NCBI GenBank assembly: GCA_029259335.1
Contig: JAPDIY010000004.1
Location: 1-32,053, forward strand
Direction: 5' to 3'
Origin: Archaeoglobi archaeon
GTDB taxonomy: Archaea; Halobacteriota; Archaeoglobi; Archaeoglobales; Archaeoglobaceae
Length of the DNA: 32,053 nt
Shown here: positions 6,698 through 18,160 of the stretch, piece after piece
How positions within the stretch are numbered: the first letter of the stretch is position 1
Layout: the number at the start of each line of letters is the position of its first letter
Position numbers and translations under genes: made by a program
Notes under the pieces: generated by a model
Database searches by the model: none
The model's input: the letters and a program-made list of their open reading frames with translations, nothing else
What the model was told of the DNA's origin: nothing

Positions 6698-7496
6698 TTT
6701 TCTGGTAAATTTTTTCTCTCAGGTTTATGCACTCAAATTTACCCTTAAATCCGGCCGGAAGCGTTTCGCTTTTACCTATTATCAAATACCCCCCATCAAC
6801 AAGAGCATTGTAAAAGTCATTAACAACCTTTGTTTTCTGCTGTTCGCTAAAATATATCATGACGTTCCTGCAGAAAACACAGTCCAGATATCTCGAAACC
6901 GGTTCCTCTGTCGTTAGATCGTGCTTTTTGAATCTAACATACTTCTTCAAAAACTTCTTCACCCTGTATCCGTCATCTTCCTTCTCGAAATACTTGTTGA
7001 TGAGCATCTTATTCAGATTCTTAAGCTGAGTAGGTCTGTAGAATCCCTCTTTCGCCATTTCGAGGCAGGCATCGTCGATATCGGTAGCGTAGATGGATAC
7101 AAGCCATCCCTCACCCAAGGCTTCGAGGGCGCATATGGCTATACTGTACGGCTCTTCACCACACGAGCATCCGGCACTCCAGAAACGAACGATATTGCTC
7201 CTGACCTTCTCCTTCCTTTTTGCTATATCTGGCAACACTACCTTCATAAAGAACTCGAACGGCGTTCTATCTCTCATGAACTCCGTAACGTTTATAGTAA
7301 TTGTGTTAATCAACTTGTGAATTTCCTCATTTCCGTTGTTTTTCAGCAGTCTCAAGTACTCTCCGTAATCGCTTATTCCAAGCATTTTCATCCTAAGCTC
7401 AATCCGCCTTCTTAGATAACTCTCCCTGTACTGCCGAAGGTTTATTCCAGACTCTCTGCTAACGTAATCTACAAGAGTTTTAAACGCTAAATCCAC
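6690..7496 (-). CDS. cheR: Chemotaxis protein methyltransferase CheR
   Basis: A 268-residue S-adenosylmethionine-dependent enzyme that methylates glutamates on MCPs to reset receptor sensitivity. The N-terminal ~75 residues are the helical CheR-N domain (YRESYLRRRIELRMK). The SAM-binding core shows FWSAGCSCGEEPYSIAI, IYATDID and DCVFCRNVMIYF. The length is typical. It is the last gene of the che operon, and its ATG lies 10 nt inside the cheD end, so translation is coupled. The three MCPs here lack an obvious C-terminal CheR-tethering pentapeptide, so docking is presumably direct. Confidence 0.97.
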   Translation of the reverse strand: MDLAFKTLVDYVSRESGINLRQYRESYLRRRIELRMKMLGISDYGEYLRLLKNNGNEEIHKLINTITINVTEFMRDRTPFEFFMKVVLPDIAKRKEKVRSNIVRFWSAGCSCGEEPYSIAICALEALGEGWLVSIYATDIDDACLEMAKEGFYRPTQLKNLNKMLINKYFEKEDDGYRVKKFLKKYVRFKKHDLTTEEPVSRYLDCVFCRNVMIYFSEQQKTKVVNDFYNALVDGGYLIIGKSETLPAGFKGKFECINLREKIYQKTK

Positions 7497-7963
7497 AATT
7501 CACCACCCTTGCTGTACTTTACAAGCATTCTTCCATCGTTTGTGAAGAAATAAACAGTTCTCCCCTGATTTCCACCTATGTCTTCCGACACGAGCCTTAT
7601 CCCGTAGTCCTTCAATACTAACTTTACAGCCTCTGCATTCCTGTCCCCTATTTTTAACATATCCATCGTCATGTGCTTGAATATCTGCGCCCCTCCAGCC
7701 ATCTTTGCAATAACCCTCTTTCTGTCACTCCCGAGTCTTTCCATTGCCTCCATCATCATCTCCACAGCATGATCGGCGTATTTGGCACTCCTCTTCGTGC
7801 CGTTATTGGATTGCGGAAGCATGACATGGGCTAAGCCGCCAACTTTGATTACTGGATCGTAGAGAGCGATGCCTATGCACGAGCCAAGGCCAATTGTTTT
7901 CAGAACTGCACCCTTCGCTACTCTGAACTCGCCGACACCCACCAGTATCTCGTTGCTCATCAT
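7487..7963 (-). CDS. cheD: Chemoreceptor glutamine deamidase CheD
   Basis: A 158-residue enzyme that deamidates receptor glutamines and, in many organisms, binds CheC. The catalytic cysteine is in IGLGSCIGIALYDP and the catalytic histidine in GGLAHVMLPQS. KMAGGAQIF and GDRNAEAV are further family blocks. It overlaps cheC by 4 nt (ATGA) and cheR by 10 nt. The second ATG (7960) is an equally good start, lying behind GGTGG. The pair cheC-cheD side by side fits the known CheC-CheD complex. Confidence 0.96.
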   Translation of the reverse strand: MMSNEILVGVGEFRVAKGAVLKTIGLGSCIGIALYDPVIKVGGLAHVMLPQSNNGTKRSAKYADHAVEMMMEAMERLGSDRKRVIAKMAGGAQIFKHMTMDMLKIGDRNAEAVKLVLKDYGIRLVSEDIGGNQGRTVYFFTNDGRMLVKYSKGGELWI

Positions 7964-8568
7964 TCCACCATTCCGAGCAGCTGGAAGATGTAGTTCACAA
8001 ACCTCTCATTCGGAACCAGCATCACGAGGATTTCTATCTCATCTTCACTCTCTTCAAGTTTCGTCTCGAATACAACTACGTAATCACTTTTATCCGCCAG
8101 CTGAGAGACTATGGCATCTATAACAGCTATCGCAAAATCTCTCCCGAAGCTCGGTGGGGTTGGGATTAGGGTTACTCCAAGCATTTCTGCTGTAGCATCG
8201 CAGAATGCCGAAGACAGAATGTTTCCTATCTCCATCAGTGTCGAATCCGCCATCTCCTCATCACTGCTGTCTCCAAGAAGGATTTCTACCAATTTCTGCG
8301 ACGATTCTTCCGGGAACGTTATGTACAGGAATCCTGCCTGTCCGTTTTCGATGTCATCTAGCCCTGTCACAACTCCAGCAACCATCTTCTCCGCATCGAT
8401 AACTTTGTGCAACTCCTGAATTCTGACTACCATTGCATTCGGCACGCTCATCTCGATCGTCCTGCCGAGCATCTGGGAAAGAGACGTTGCTGCCTTGCCA
8501 ACTCCAATATTCCCCAACTCCTTAAGCGCATCAAGTTCCACCTCGCCCAGCTCCTCAATACTACGCAA
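7960..8568 (-). CDS. cheC: CheY-P phosphatase CheC
   Basis: About 202 residues of the CheC/CheX/FliY class, which dephosphorylates CheY-P and is stimulated by CheD. Two phosphatase motifs are visible: ELGNIGVGKAATSLSQML near the N-terminus and LMEIGNILSSAFCDATAEML in the middle, each with the E...N pair. The track start at 8628 would extend 60 nt into cheA. TTG 8568 follows GGGAGGTGAT with ideal spacing and begins one turn before the family fold (RSIEELGEVELDALKELGN), so I chose it. It overlaps the cheA end by 8 nt. Confidence 0.93.
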   Translation of the reverse strand: MRSIEELGEVELDALKELGNIGVGKAATSLSQMLGRTIEMSVPNAMVVRIQELHKVIDAEKMVAGVVTGLDDIENGQAGFLYITFPEESSQKLVEILLGDSSDEEMADSTLMEIGNILSSAFCDATAEMLGVTLIPTPPSFGRDFAIAVIDAIVSQLADKSDYVVVFETKLEESEDEIEILVMLVPNERFVNYIFQLLGMVE

Positions 8569-10516
8569 GTCTATCACCTCCCAACAAACTCGATATATCC
8601 AAAATTGGCACGACCCTACCATCACCAAGAATTGTTACCCCGCTAAACCCTCTTATTTTAGCCAAATATCCCGTTAAGGGCTTAATAACAATTTCCTGCT
8701 GTTCGGCAATTGTATCCGCTATTAGGGCATACCTCTCCCCCTCCCTCTCCACAATTATCCCAACTTCCCTCTCCGGCTTACCATCCACAACGTTGAATAG
8801 ATCTCTCAGCTTGAAGGCAGGAACAAGCTTTCCACGGACAATCAAAAATGGATTACCATGGATTACTTTCCAGTTGTCCTCCGTGACATAGAGAGCTTCA
8901 ATAACGCTCGATATCGGTATCGCATACGTCTCATGACCGACCTTTACGAGCAGCGATTTTATTATCGCCACAGTAGGCGGAAGATGTATCCTTATCTTCG
9001 TTCCTTCACCCTTTTTGGAGCTGATTCTCACACTTCCTCCAAGCTTTTCAACAGTTGTCTTAACAACATCCATTCCCACTCCTCTCCCAGAGATCTCAGT
9101 CGCTTTATCTTTCGTCGAGAAACCGGGAGCGAAAATCAACATCTTCAGCTCATCCTCGCTCATCGACTCTGCCTCAGCCGGAGTGATTATTCCTTTCTCT
9201 ACGGCCTTCTGCTTGATTTTCTCAACATCTAACCCTCTTCCATCGTCCTCAAGCTCTATTATGATGTTGTTCTTCTCCCTCCATGCAGCCAGTCTTATCC
9301 TGCCAACTTCACTCTTTCCAGCAGCTTTTCTCTCCTCAGGAGATTCGATGCCGTGATCAACAGCATTTCTGACAAGGTGTATGAGTGGATCACTTATCTC
9401 ATCGAGAACGGTTCTATCAAGCTCAGTATCAAGACCCTCCATCACAAACTCAACTTTCTTTCCAAGCTTTCTTGCCAGATCCCTGACCATTCGTGGGAAT
9501 TTGTTGAACACCCTCTCGACTTTCACCATCCTTATCTGCATTATCTCGTCCTGAAGACTCGTGATTGACTTATCCATTATTGAAACTGCTTCTTTCAATT
9601 CAGGGATGTCGTATTCGGTTGCAATCTGCAAAAGTCTTCCCTTACTTATAACGAGTTCACCGACAAGATTCATTATCGTATCAAGCTGAGCTATGTTAAC
9701 TCTAATGCTCTCAAATTTCCTGTCTTTTTTCTTGAGTAGTTTGCCCCTTCCCTCTTCCTTTACCTCTTTAGCCTTATCCCACTCTGTTTCCCCCTCTCTG
9801 ACCTCTCCAGCCTCAATTTCGCCTTTTACCTCAGTCTTCTGCTCCTCAAGTAGAGAAACTTCAAATCTGTCAACTTCAGCAATCTTACTCATCACATCCT
9901 CTATCTTGCTAACATCAGGAGCTTTGATGAAAACGGTAAAATGACCGTCAAAATCTTCTTTTTCCATGTCATTTTCGTCAGGTATAACAGCCAAAATCTC
10001 AGATACCTCGCTTAGATTTTCGACAACAAGAGCTGCTCTTACACTTTTCATTATGCAATCTTCGCTCAGATAAACATCAACCCTTATGTTTGCATTTCCA
10101 AAACTCTCCTTACTCAAATCTACTTCCCTAACCTGTTCCTTATCTTTTTTCTCCTGCATGAACTCGCTCAGATCTGAGATGATGTCGGAAACGTTTATAT
10201 CATCACTGTCCTCCTCCTCTATCTTGTTTATCATTTCCTCTATGGCATCCACAGCTTTCAGCATCACATCCACGATCTCACTGGTGATCTCAATTTCCCC
10301 ATCCCTAACTTTACCCATTGCACTCTCAAGCTTGTGACAGAGCTCCTCAAGGTTCTTGTACCCCATAAAACCGGCCATACCCTTGATTGTATGCGCTACC
10401 CTGAATATCTCGTTTATAGCATTGAGATCGCCATTCTCAAGCTTGATGAAATTCTGATTCATCAGATCAAGATACTCTCTTGCTTCCTGAATGAACTCCT
10501 GCTTGTACTCTTCCAT
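8561..10516 (-). CDS. cheA: Chemotaxis histidine kinase CheA
   Basis: 651 residues, the normal CheA length. The order is: P1 (Hpt) with the phosphorylated His42 in FRVAHTIKGMAGF; a P2-like response-regulator docking domain at ~130-220; an acidic/Lys-rich linker; the P3 dimerisation helices (MNLVGELVISKGRLLQI); the P4 ATPase with N-box LVRNAVDHGIE, G1 DDGRGLD and G2 GRGVGMDVVK; and the P5 CheW-like domain at the C-terminus. It phosphorylates CheY and CheB in response to receptors. ATG 10516 is preferred over 10528 because GGAGG lies just before it; the cheB stop ends 1 nt upstream. Confidence 0.97.
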   Translation of the reverse strand: MEEYKQEFIQEAREYLDLMNQNFIKLENGDLNAINEIFRVAHTIKGMAGFMGYKNLEELCHKLESAMGKVRDGEIEITSEIVDVMLKAVDAIEEMINKIEEEDSDDINVSDIISDLSEFMQEKKDKEQVREVDLSKESFGNANIRVDVYLSEDCIMKSVRAALVVENLSEVSEILAVIPDENDMEKEDFDGHFTVFIKAPDVSKIEDVMSKIAEVDRFEVSLLEEQKTEVKGEIEAGEVREGETEWDKAKEVKEEGRGKLLKKKDRKFESIRVNIAQLDTIMNLVGELVISKGRLLQIATEYDIPELKEAVSIMDKSITSLQDEIMQIRMVKVERVFNKFPRMVRDLARKLGKKVEFVMEGLDTELDRTVLDEISDPLIHLVRNAVDHGIESPEERKAAGKSEVGRIRLAAWREKNNIIIELEDDGRGLDVEKIKQKAVEKGIITPAEAESMSEDELKMLIFAPGFSTKDKATEISGRGVGMDVVKTTVEKLGGSVRISSKKGEGTKIRIHLPPTVAIIKSLLVKVGHETYAIPISSVIEALYVTEDNWKVIHGNPFLIVRGKLVPAFKLRDLFNVVDGKPEREVGIIVEREGERYALIADTIAEQQEIVIKPLTGYLAKIRGFSGVTILGDGRVVPILDISSLLGGDRLA

Positions 10517-10517
10517 A

Positions 10518-11567
10518 TCACCCTCCATTCAACTTCACCTCCAGAAAACGAACTATTTCCTCGGCAATCTCAAAAACCGGCTTGACTGACACTATACCTC
10601 CAAGCTCGATCGCCGCCTTTGGCATACCAAAAACAACGCACGTGTCTTCGCTACTTGCTATTGTTAGTCCTCCCCTGTCTTTTATCATTTTCATCCCGTA
10701 AGCTCCGTCTTCACCCATTCCCGTCAGTATAACCCCCACAACGTTTTCGCCATACGCTTGAACAACCGAATCTGCTGTTACGTCAACTGAGGGTTTCACA
10801 GCGTTAACAGGTTCTCCATCCACAATTTTTATTCGAACAACATTGGTAGCTCTTCTAACCTTCATGTGATAACCGCCGGGTGCGATGTAAACAACACCGT
10901 CCTTAACTTTCTCATTGTTTTCAGCTTCTTTAACTTTAACTTCGGAGATGTTATCAAGCCTCTCGGCAAGTTGTTGGGTAAAGCCCGGAGGCATATGCTG
11001 AACCACAAAGATTGGTGCAGGGATGTCCGCAGGCAGTCTTGGAATTATCATCTCAAGCGCTGATGGACCGCCGGTTGAGGAACCTATCAACACACAAACA
11101 TCTCTGGTTTTCTTCCCCCAACTACCTCTGACGACTTCTCCCTTAATTTTCTTGAGGTTTTGGAGTCGCAATATGTTAAGAGAAGTCGTTGCAGCCATTC
11201 TTACCTTCTCCACAATCTCTTGTTCTATAGAAGATAAGTCCACAAGAGCGCCACCGGGTTTTGTAATAAAGTCAACTGCACCAAGTTTCAAGGCTTCTAG
11301 GGTTTCCTTGGCCCCCTCCTTCGTCAAAGAACTCAACATCACAACAGGAGTTGGTTGTTTCTCCATTATCAGCTTCAATGCTGTAAGCCCGTCCATCACT
11401 GGCATCTTTATGTCTAAGGTGACCACATCGGGTTTCAGTTTGAGAGTTTTTTCTACTGCCTCCTTTCCATTCTTTGCCGTGTCAATTACCTCTATTCCCG
11501 CCTTACTCAGTATGTCGCTTACGGCCATTCTTACCAGCGCTGAATCGTCAACTACAAGCACCCTCAT
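10518..11567 (-). CDS. cheB: Protein-glutamate methylesterase CheB
   Basis: 349 residues. The receiver domain (1-~120) has the acidic pair in VVDDSA, phospho-acceptor Asp52 in VTLDIKMPVMDG and the conserved Lys in FITKPGG. The C-terminal esterase (~160-345) has the serine nucleophile in IGSSTGGPSALE, the histidine in VVQHMPPGFT and the aspartate in GMGEDGAYGM. It removes methyl groups added by CheR when phosphorylated by CheA, closing the adaptation loop. It lies 6 nt after cheY and 1 nt before cheA. Confidence 0.97.
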   Translation of the reverse strand: MRVLVVDDSALVRMAVSDILSKAGIEVIDTAKNGKEAVEKTLKLKPDVVTLDIKMPVMDGLTALKLIMEKQPTPVVMLSSLTKEGAKETLEALKLGAVDFITKPGGALVDLSSIEQEIVEKVRMAATTSLNILRLQNLKKIKGEVVRGSWGKKTRDVCVLIGSSTGGPSALEMIIPRLPADIPAPIFVVQHMPPGFTQQLAERLDNISEVKVKEAENNEKVKDGVVYIAPGGYHMKVRRATNVVRIKIVDGEPVNAVKPSVDVTADSVVQAYGENVVGVILTGMGEDGAYGMKMIKDRGGLTIASSEDTCVVFGMPKAAIELGGIVSVKPVFEIAEEIVRFLEVKLNGG

Positions 11568-11573
11568 GGTTCT

Positions 11574-11939
11574 CTAACTCATTCCAGCAACCTTCTTCAG
11601 TTCCTCAATGACCTTCGGTGCTTGGAATGGTTTCACTATGTATCCCTTGGCCCCCAGCTTGATTGCCGTCTTCACCATCTGTTCCTGCCCAACAGCCGTA
11701 CACATCACCACTTTTGCTTGTGGATCCATCTTCTTTATCTCCTTCAACGCCTCTATTCCGTTCATCTCCGGCATAACGATATCCATTGTAACCACATCCG
11801 GCTTCAACTGTTTGTAAAGCTCCACTGCCTGCTTTCCGTTTTCCGCTTCCCCTACTATATCAAAACCTCCCGAAAACAAGATATTTCTCAAAAGCTTCCT
11901 CATAAAGGCCGTATCATCCACAATCAAAACTTTCGGCAT
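11574..11939 (-). CDS. cheY: Chemotaxis response regulator CheY
   Basis: A 121-residue stand-alone receiver. The acid pocket is Asp8/Asp9 (LIVDDTAF), the phospho-acceptor Asp53 (VTMDIVMPEMNG), the switch Thr81 (VVMCTAVGQ) and the Lys103 in IVKPF. CheA phosphorylates it. In Archaea CheY-P reaches the archaellum motor through CheF rather than FliM. The gene lies directly after cheF (6-nt gap) and before cheB. Confidence 0.97.
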   Translation of the reverse strand: MPKVLIVDDTAFMRKLLRNILFSGGFDIVGEAENGKQAVELYKQLKPDVVTMDIVMPEMNGIEALKEIKKMDPQAKVVMCTAVGQEQMVKTAIKLGAKGYIVKPFQAPKVIEELKKVAGMS

Positions 11940-11945
11940 GGCCTA

Positions 11946-12755
11946 TCACCTCACCGCAGCTTTTTTCATAATATCATTAACAAGAGCCACACCCCTCGGT
12001 GTGAGCTCAATTTCCTTCCTTATCTTCACAACTCTCGCCAAACCCATATCAACCAGCTTATCGTAGAGTTTGTTCAGCTCCTCTGTGGATATACCGAGAA
12101 TTGACTCGACACCAACCGAATCAACTCCCGTGTAAACCATGGTCAGTATCTGCTCTTCAACCTCCGAAAGCTTGTCTTTCGGCTTGTACGTGTCTATAAT
12201 GTTCTGGATGTAGTTCTGAAGCATTTCAAGAGTTGTCTCGGGACACAGAACGAAGCTTGTAATAACCTCCCCGTTTTCAACATGAGTTATAACAAGTACA
12301 ACTCTCTGCTTCTTGCCCACAGTTCTGAGATCCTTTTCCACTGAGCCCAAGCTATCTACGGAGATACGGATTTGCTTGGAAGACGACAGGAACCACAAGG
12401 CTTCATCAGTTATGCACAGATACCCTTTGTCCCACTTGCTGTCTTTAACGACCACACCACCACGAGTGGCGGGTGAAAGGAAGTATACCGCAAACCTATC
12501 CGATTTCAGATTGAACGCCAGATACCTGAAAATCTGATCCTGAGTCTTTCCAAAGCTGATGTAATAGTTCTTGTTGTCCTTTTTTATTCTGATAGCATTT
12601 TTACCTTCATACTGCACTTTCTCGAGATCCTGTATGTCCTTAAAGGGAATCCTTACTCCAGCGAAGGATAGCGAAGTTTTATCTACAACCGCTTCACCTT
12701 TCTTCCATCCACCATCAAAGTACTCCACTGGAAATCTCAGTACTTTCTCACTCAT
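11946..12755 (-). CDS. cheF: CheF, archaeal chemotaxis protein linking CheY to the archaellum (DUF439)
   Basis: 269 residues. CheF is the archaea-specific protein reported in haloarchaea to bind CheY, CheD and archaellum accessory proteins, connecting the Che relay to the motor. The N-terminal ~190 residues are beta-rich with repeated KG/VVK strands (PFKDIQDLEKVQYEGKNA, GYLCITDEALWFLSSS). The C-terminal ~70 residues form a winged-helix-like domain (EEQILTMVYTGVDSVGVESI, LTPRGVALVNDI). Family assignment rests on this architecture, length and position between cheW and cheY. It lies 12 nt after cheW3. Confidence 0.85.
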   Translation of the reverse strand: MSEKVLRFPVEYFDGGWKKGEAVVDKTSLSFAGVRIPFKDIQDLEKVQYEGKNAIRIKKDNKNYYISFGKTQDQIFRYLAFNLKSDRFAVYFLSPATRGGVVVKDSKWDKGYLCITDEALWFLSSSKQIRISVDSLGSVEKDLRTVGKKQRVVLVITHVENGEVITSFVLCPETTLEMLQNYIQNIIDTYKPKDKLSEVEEQILTMVYTGVDSVGVESILGISTEELNKLYDKLVDMGLARVVKIRKEIELTPRGVALVNDIMKKAAVR

Positions 12756-12767
12756 AGCCTACCTCTG

Positions 12768-13247
12768 CTACTTTAATCTCTCCACCTCATCCTCACTCAA
12801 CACCTTATTCAGGTCAATCATAATCAGCAGTCCGTCCGGTAGCTTTCCGACACCCTTGAGGAACTTCGCTTCTTCTCTCGCCGTTATTATATTCGGCAAA
12901 GCCTCGATGTCAGATACTGAAAGGTACTTCACCTCATTGACAGTGTCAACCATCATGCCTATTACTGCATTCTCAAACTCAACGACGATGATCCTCGTAT
13001 TGTTGTCAATTGGCTTTGGTTCCATTCCGAACCGCTTTCTCAGGTTTATTATGGTGGTGATCTGCCCGCGGAGGTTTATCACTCCCTCAACAAAATCTGG
13101 AGCGTTTGGGATCCTCGTTATCTGCGTCGGTCTTATTATCTCCCTCACCTGAGATATGTCCACACCATACCTCTCATCCCCAAGGTTGAACACTATCACC
13201 TGTACAGTTTCATCACCCTTCAGCGTCTGAACACTTCCCGACTGCAT
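12768..13247 (-). CDS. cheW: CheW adaptor protein (cheW3)
   Basis: A 159-residue CheW domain protein with VIVFNLGDERYGVDISQV, FVEGVINLRGQITTIINLRK and FLKGVGKLPDGLLIMIDLNK. It couples CheA to the receptors, presumably with preference for the five-PAS MCP encoded 21 nt upstream. ATG 13247 follows GGGAGGTG at ideal spacing and is preferred over the GTG at 13256 used in the track. It is clearly diverged from cheW1 and cheW2, which are near twins. Confidence 0.96.
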   Translation of the reverse strand: MQSGSVQTLKGDETVQVIVFNLGDERYGVDISQVREIIRPTQITRIPNAPDFVEGVINLRGQITTIINLRKRFGMEPKPIDNNTRIIVVEFENAVIGMMVDTVNEVKYLSVSDIEALPNIITAREEAKFLKGVGKLPDGLLIMIDLNKVLSEDEVERLK

Positions 13248-13268
13248 TGAGATCACCTCCCAAAAAAA

Positions 13269-16611
<3,343 letters not shown>

Positions 16612-16675
16612 TCACTCTAAAAAAATTATTGTCCTGAAGAAAAGTCTTTTATCCTAAAAACCAAAAACAGCCAGT

Positions 16676-16834
16676 ATGAAATCGATAGATGCCAGCTTCG
16701 CAGCCATTGCGGTATTTTCAGCGGTAATGCTGACCTACAGATGGCTGTCGCTGTACGGGAAAACAGATTACGTGATAAACTTTTATGCCGGCATGCTTGT
16801 TGCCGCCATAGCTTTGCTTATCTTACGAAGATAG
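16676..16834 (+). CDS. Small two-helix membrane protein, unrecognised
   Basis: A 52-residue ORF below the track cut-off. It begins ATG AAA TCG ATA and ends CGA AGA TAG. Two hydrophobic helices are visible, FAAIAVFSAVMLTYRWL and FYAGMLVAAIALLIL, joined by the short polar loop YGKTDYVIN and ending in RR, which suggests both termini are cytoplasmic. A TATA-like CTTTTATCC lies about 26 nt before the ATG, fitting a leaderless transcript. It sits alone between the che and archaellum operons, and its last 12 nt overlap the 3' end of the converging gene at 16823. I do not recognise a family; function unknown. Confidence 0.7.
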   Translation: MKSIDASFAAIAVFSAVMLTYRWLSLYGKTDYVINFYAGMLVAAIALLILRR

Positions 16835-17491
16835 GCACTCGTATATCTTCTTGGACTCGATTTCAGCATCCGATAGCTGATCGAGAACCTCTTTAATTTT
16901 CCTTGCGCTCGTCTTTATCATCTCAAACCCCTTTCTCGTATCGATTTCATCTGCAATCTCTAAAACACCGGTAATAACCGACAGAGGATTTCTGAGTCGA
17001 TCCGATAGAAATTGAAACTGTTCGAGGTTTTCTTTGAGTCTCAATAGCACTAATTCTCGCTCAATCCACATTTCGAGATTTCTAATCGCCCTCGAAAGAA
17101 CAAGTACCATATCTTTCAAGATCTGAATGATTTCTTCATCAGCCTCCTTCAGGAAGATGTACACCGAAGATCCTTCTGTGATGGGTAGAGTGAGAAGATA
17201 CTTGTGTTTCACACCTTTACAACCGCAAGCTTTCGCATTTACTATACTGAAAACTTTTGGATGATATTTTAAATAATTGCAGCCCATTACGTCTTCATCC
17301 ATGCGATAGTGTTCACCCGTTTTATCAGACACCACAACGGCTGTGCAGCTTTCGTTTTCAAATACTTGGTCACAGAAAAAATTTATCATCTTCTCTCGTT
17401 TGTCGAACATCCACACATTGCTCGAAAACGTAAACGCTGTAAAAAGTAAATCGTTCATTCGCTTTAAACTTTCGAGGTCACTGTACATCAT
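16823..17491 (-). CDS. GAF-like sensor with histidine-less kinase-type helix, last gene of archaellum operon
   Basis: 222 residues. The first ~145 look like a degenerate GAF sensor with several cysteines (MGCNYLKYHP, NAKACGCKGVKH). The last ~75 resemble a DHp dimerisation domain: FLSDRLRNPLSVITGVLEIADE, then a second helix ending in LSDAEIESKKIYECL. The phospho-histidine is missing at DRLRNPL and no ATPase domain follows, exactly as in the CheW-PAS fusion at 2294-3856. It is therefore probably a signalling scaffold, not a kinase. Its ATG overlaps the preceding stop by 4 nt (ATGA), so it is translated with the archaellum genes. Function in motor switching or assembly is inference. Confidence 0.75.
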   Translation of the reverse strand: MMYSDLESLKRMNDLLFTAFTFSSNVWMFDKREKMINFFCDQVFENESCTAVVVSDKTGEHYRMDEDVMGCNYLKYHPKVFSIVNAKACGCKGVKHKYLLTLPITEGSSVYIFLKEADEEIIQILKDMVLVLSRAIRNLEMWIERELVLLRLKENLEQFQFLSDRLRNPLSVITGVLEIADEIDTRKGFEMIKTSARKIKEVLDQLSDAEIESKKIYECLSS

Positions 17492-18147
17492 CTCACTTCC
17501 GCCAGAGCCTTCAGTCGCTGAAGCATCTCCTGAAGCTCTTTTTCAAGCTCTTCTGCTGAGAACTTCTGTCCCTTGAGGTCTCTGAGCAAATCTATTTCTT
17601 CCTCCTCCTTTACTTCAACCTCTTTTGCTATACTCGAAATCAAATCGTCCTCCTCGTCAAAGTCCACTTCTTCCACATCCTCTTCCTCATCCTCCTCTTC
17701 ACCGCTGTCATCCGGTACAAGCTTTATCTCATTCTCCAAGTCATCAACGTCCACATCAAGGTCGGAATTTAGCTCTGGAAGTTCAGGAACGTCGGGGAGC
17801 TTCATTTCCTCGCTTTCAGTTTCTGGAGCTGCAGGAGTTAGAGTGTTTGCGGTCTCCATCTCCTCAAGCAGATTGTCGTCAACCTGAACGGTTTTGACAG
17901 CATCGTCCAGCGGAACAATCTTTTCCTCTACTCTGTTCTCCCCTACATCCTCTTTCTTGCTCACTCCTGTAGATACAACTTCTTCAAGTTTCTCATCCAC
18001 TTCCTTTAACTTCTCCTCCACCTCCTTTCTCCTCAAAAAACTGAGTTTCGGAAATTTCAGTCCATGGCTCTTCCCAATCTTGTCGTGGAGATAGGGAAGA
18101 GCCAGAACGATTGCAGCAAAAACAACACCAACCAGCATTTCTATCAT
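17488..18147 (-). CDS. Membrane-anchored acidic coiled-coil protein of the archaellum operon
   Basis: 219 residues. An N-terminal membrane helix (MLVGVVFAAIVLALPYL) is followed by a basic stretch, a coiled coil (RRKEVEEKLKEVDEKLEEVV), a long Glu/Asp-rich region (EEEDEEEDVEEVDFDEEDD), and a C-terminal amphipathic helix (AEELEKELQEMLQRLKALAE). It lies 13 nt after flaJ. I recognise no family. The layout (one N-terminal membrane helix plus coiled coil) recalls FlaX of Sulfolobales, which forms a ring around the motor, and the acidic part recalls FlaD/E linkers. ATG 18147 follows GGGAGGTGG at good spacing and is preferred to GTG 18156. Confidence 0.8.
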   Translation of the reverse strand: MIEMLVGVVFAAIVLALPYLHDKIGKSHGLKFPKLSFLRRKEVEEKLKEVDEKLEEVVSTGVSKKEDVGENRVEEKIVPLDDAVKTVQVDDNLLEEMETANTLTPAAPETESEEMKLPDVPELPELNSDLDVDVDDLENEIKLVPDDSGEEEDEEEDVEEVDFDEEDDLISSIAKEVEVKEEEEIDLLRDLKGQKFSAEELEKELQEMLQRLKALAEVR

Positions 18148-18160
18148 TTTTACCACCTCC

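Noticed and set aside
11622-12104. 160-aa plus-strand ORF opposite cheY and cheF
   Set aside because: No start signal or domain, and it overlaps two confident genes.
12571-13152. 193-aa plus-strand ORF opposite cheW3 and cheF
   Set aside because: Antisense to two clear genes; the similar ORF at 3873-4262 opposite cheW2 shows that this is a mirror of CheW codons.
17573-17897. Serine-rich plus-strand ORFs at 17573-17897
   Set aside because: They are the reverse of the Glu/Asp-rich coding region of the membrane coiled-coil gene; low-complexity artefacts.
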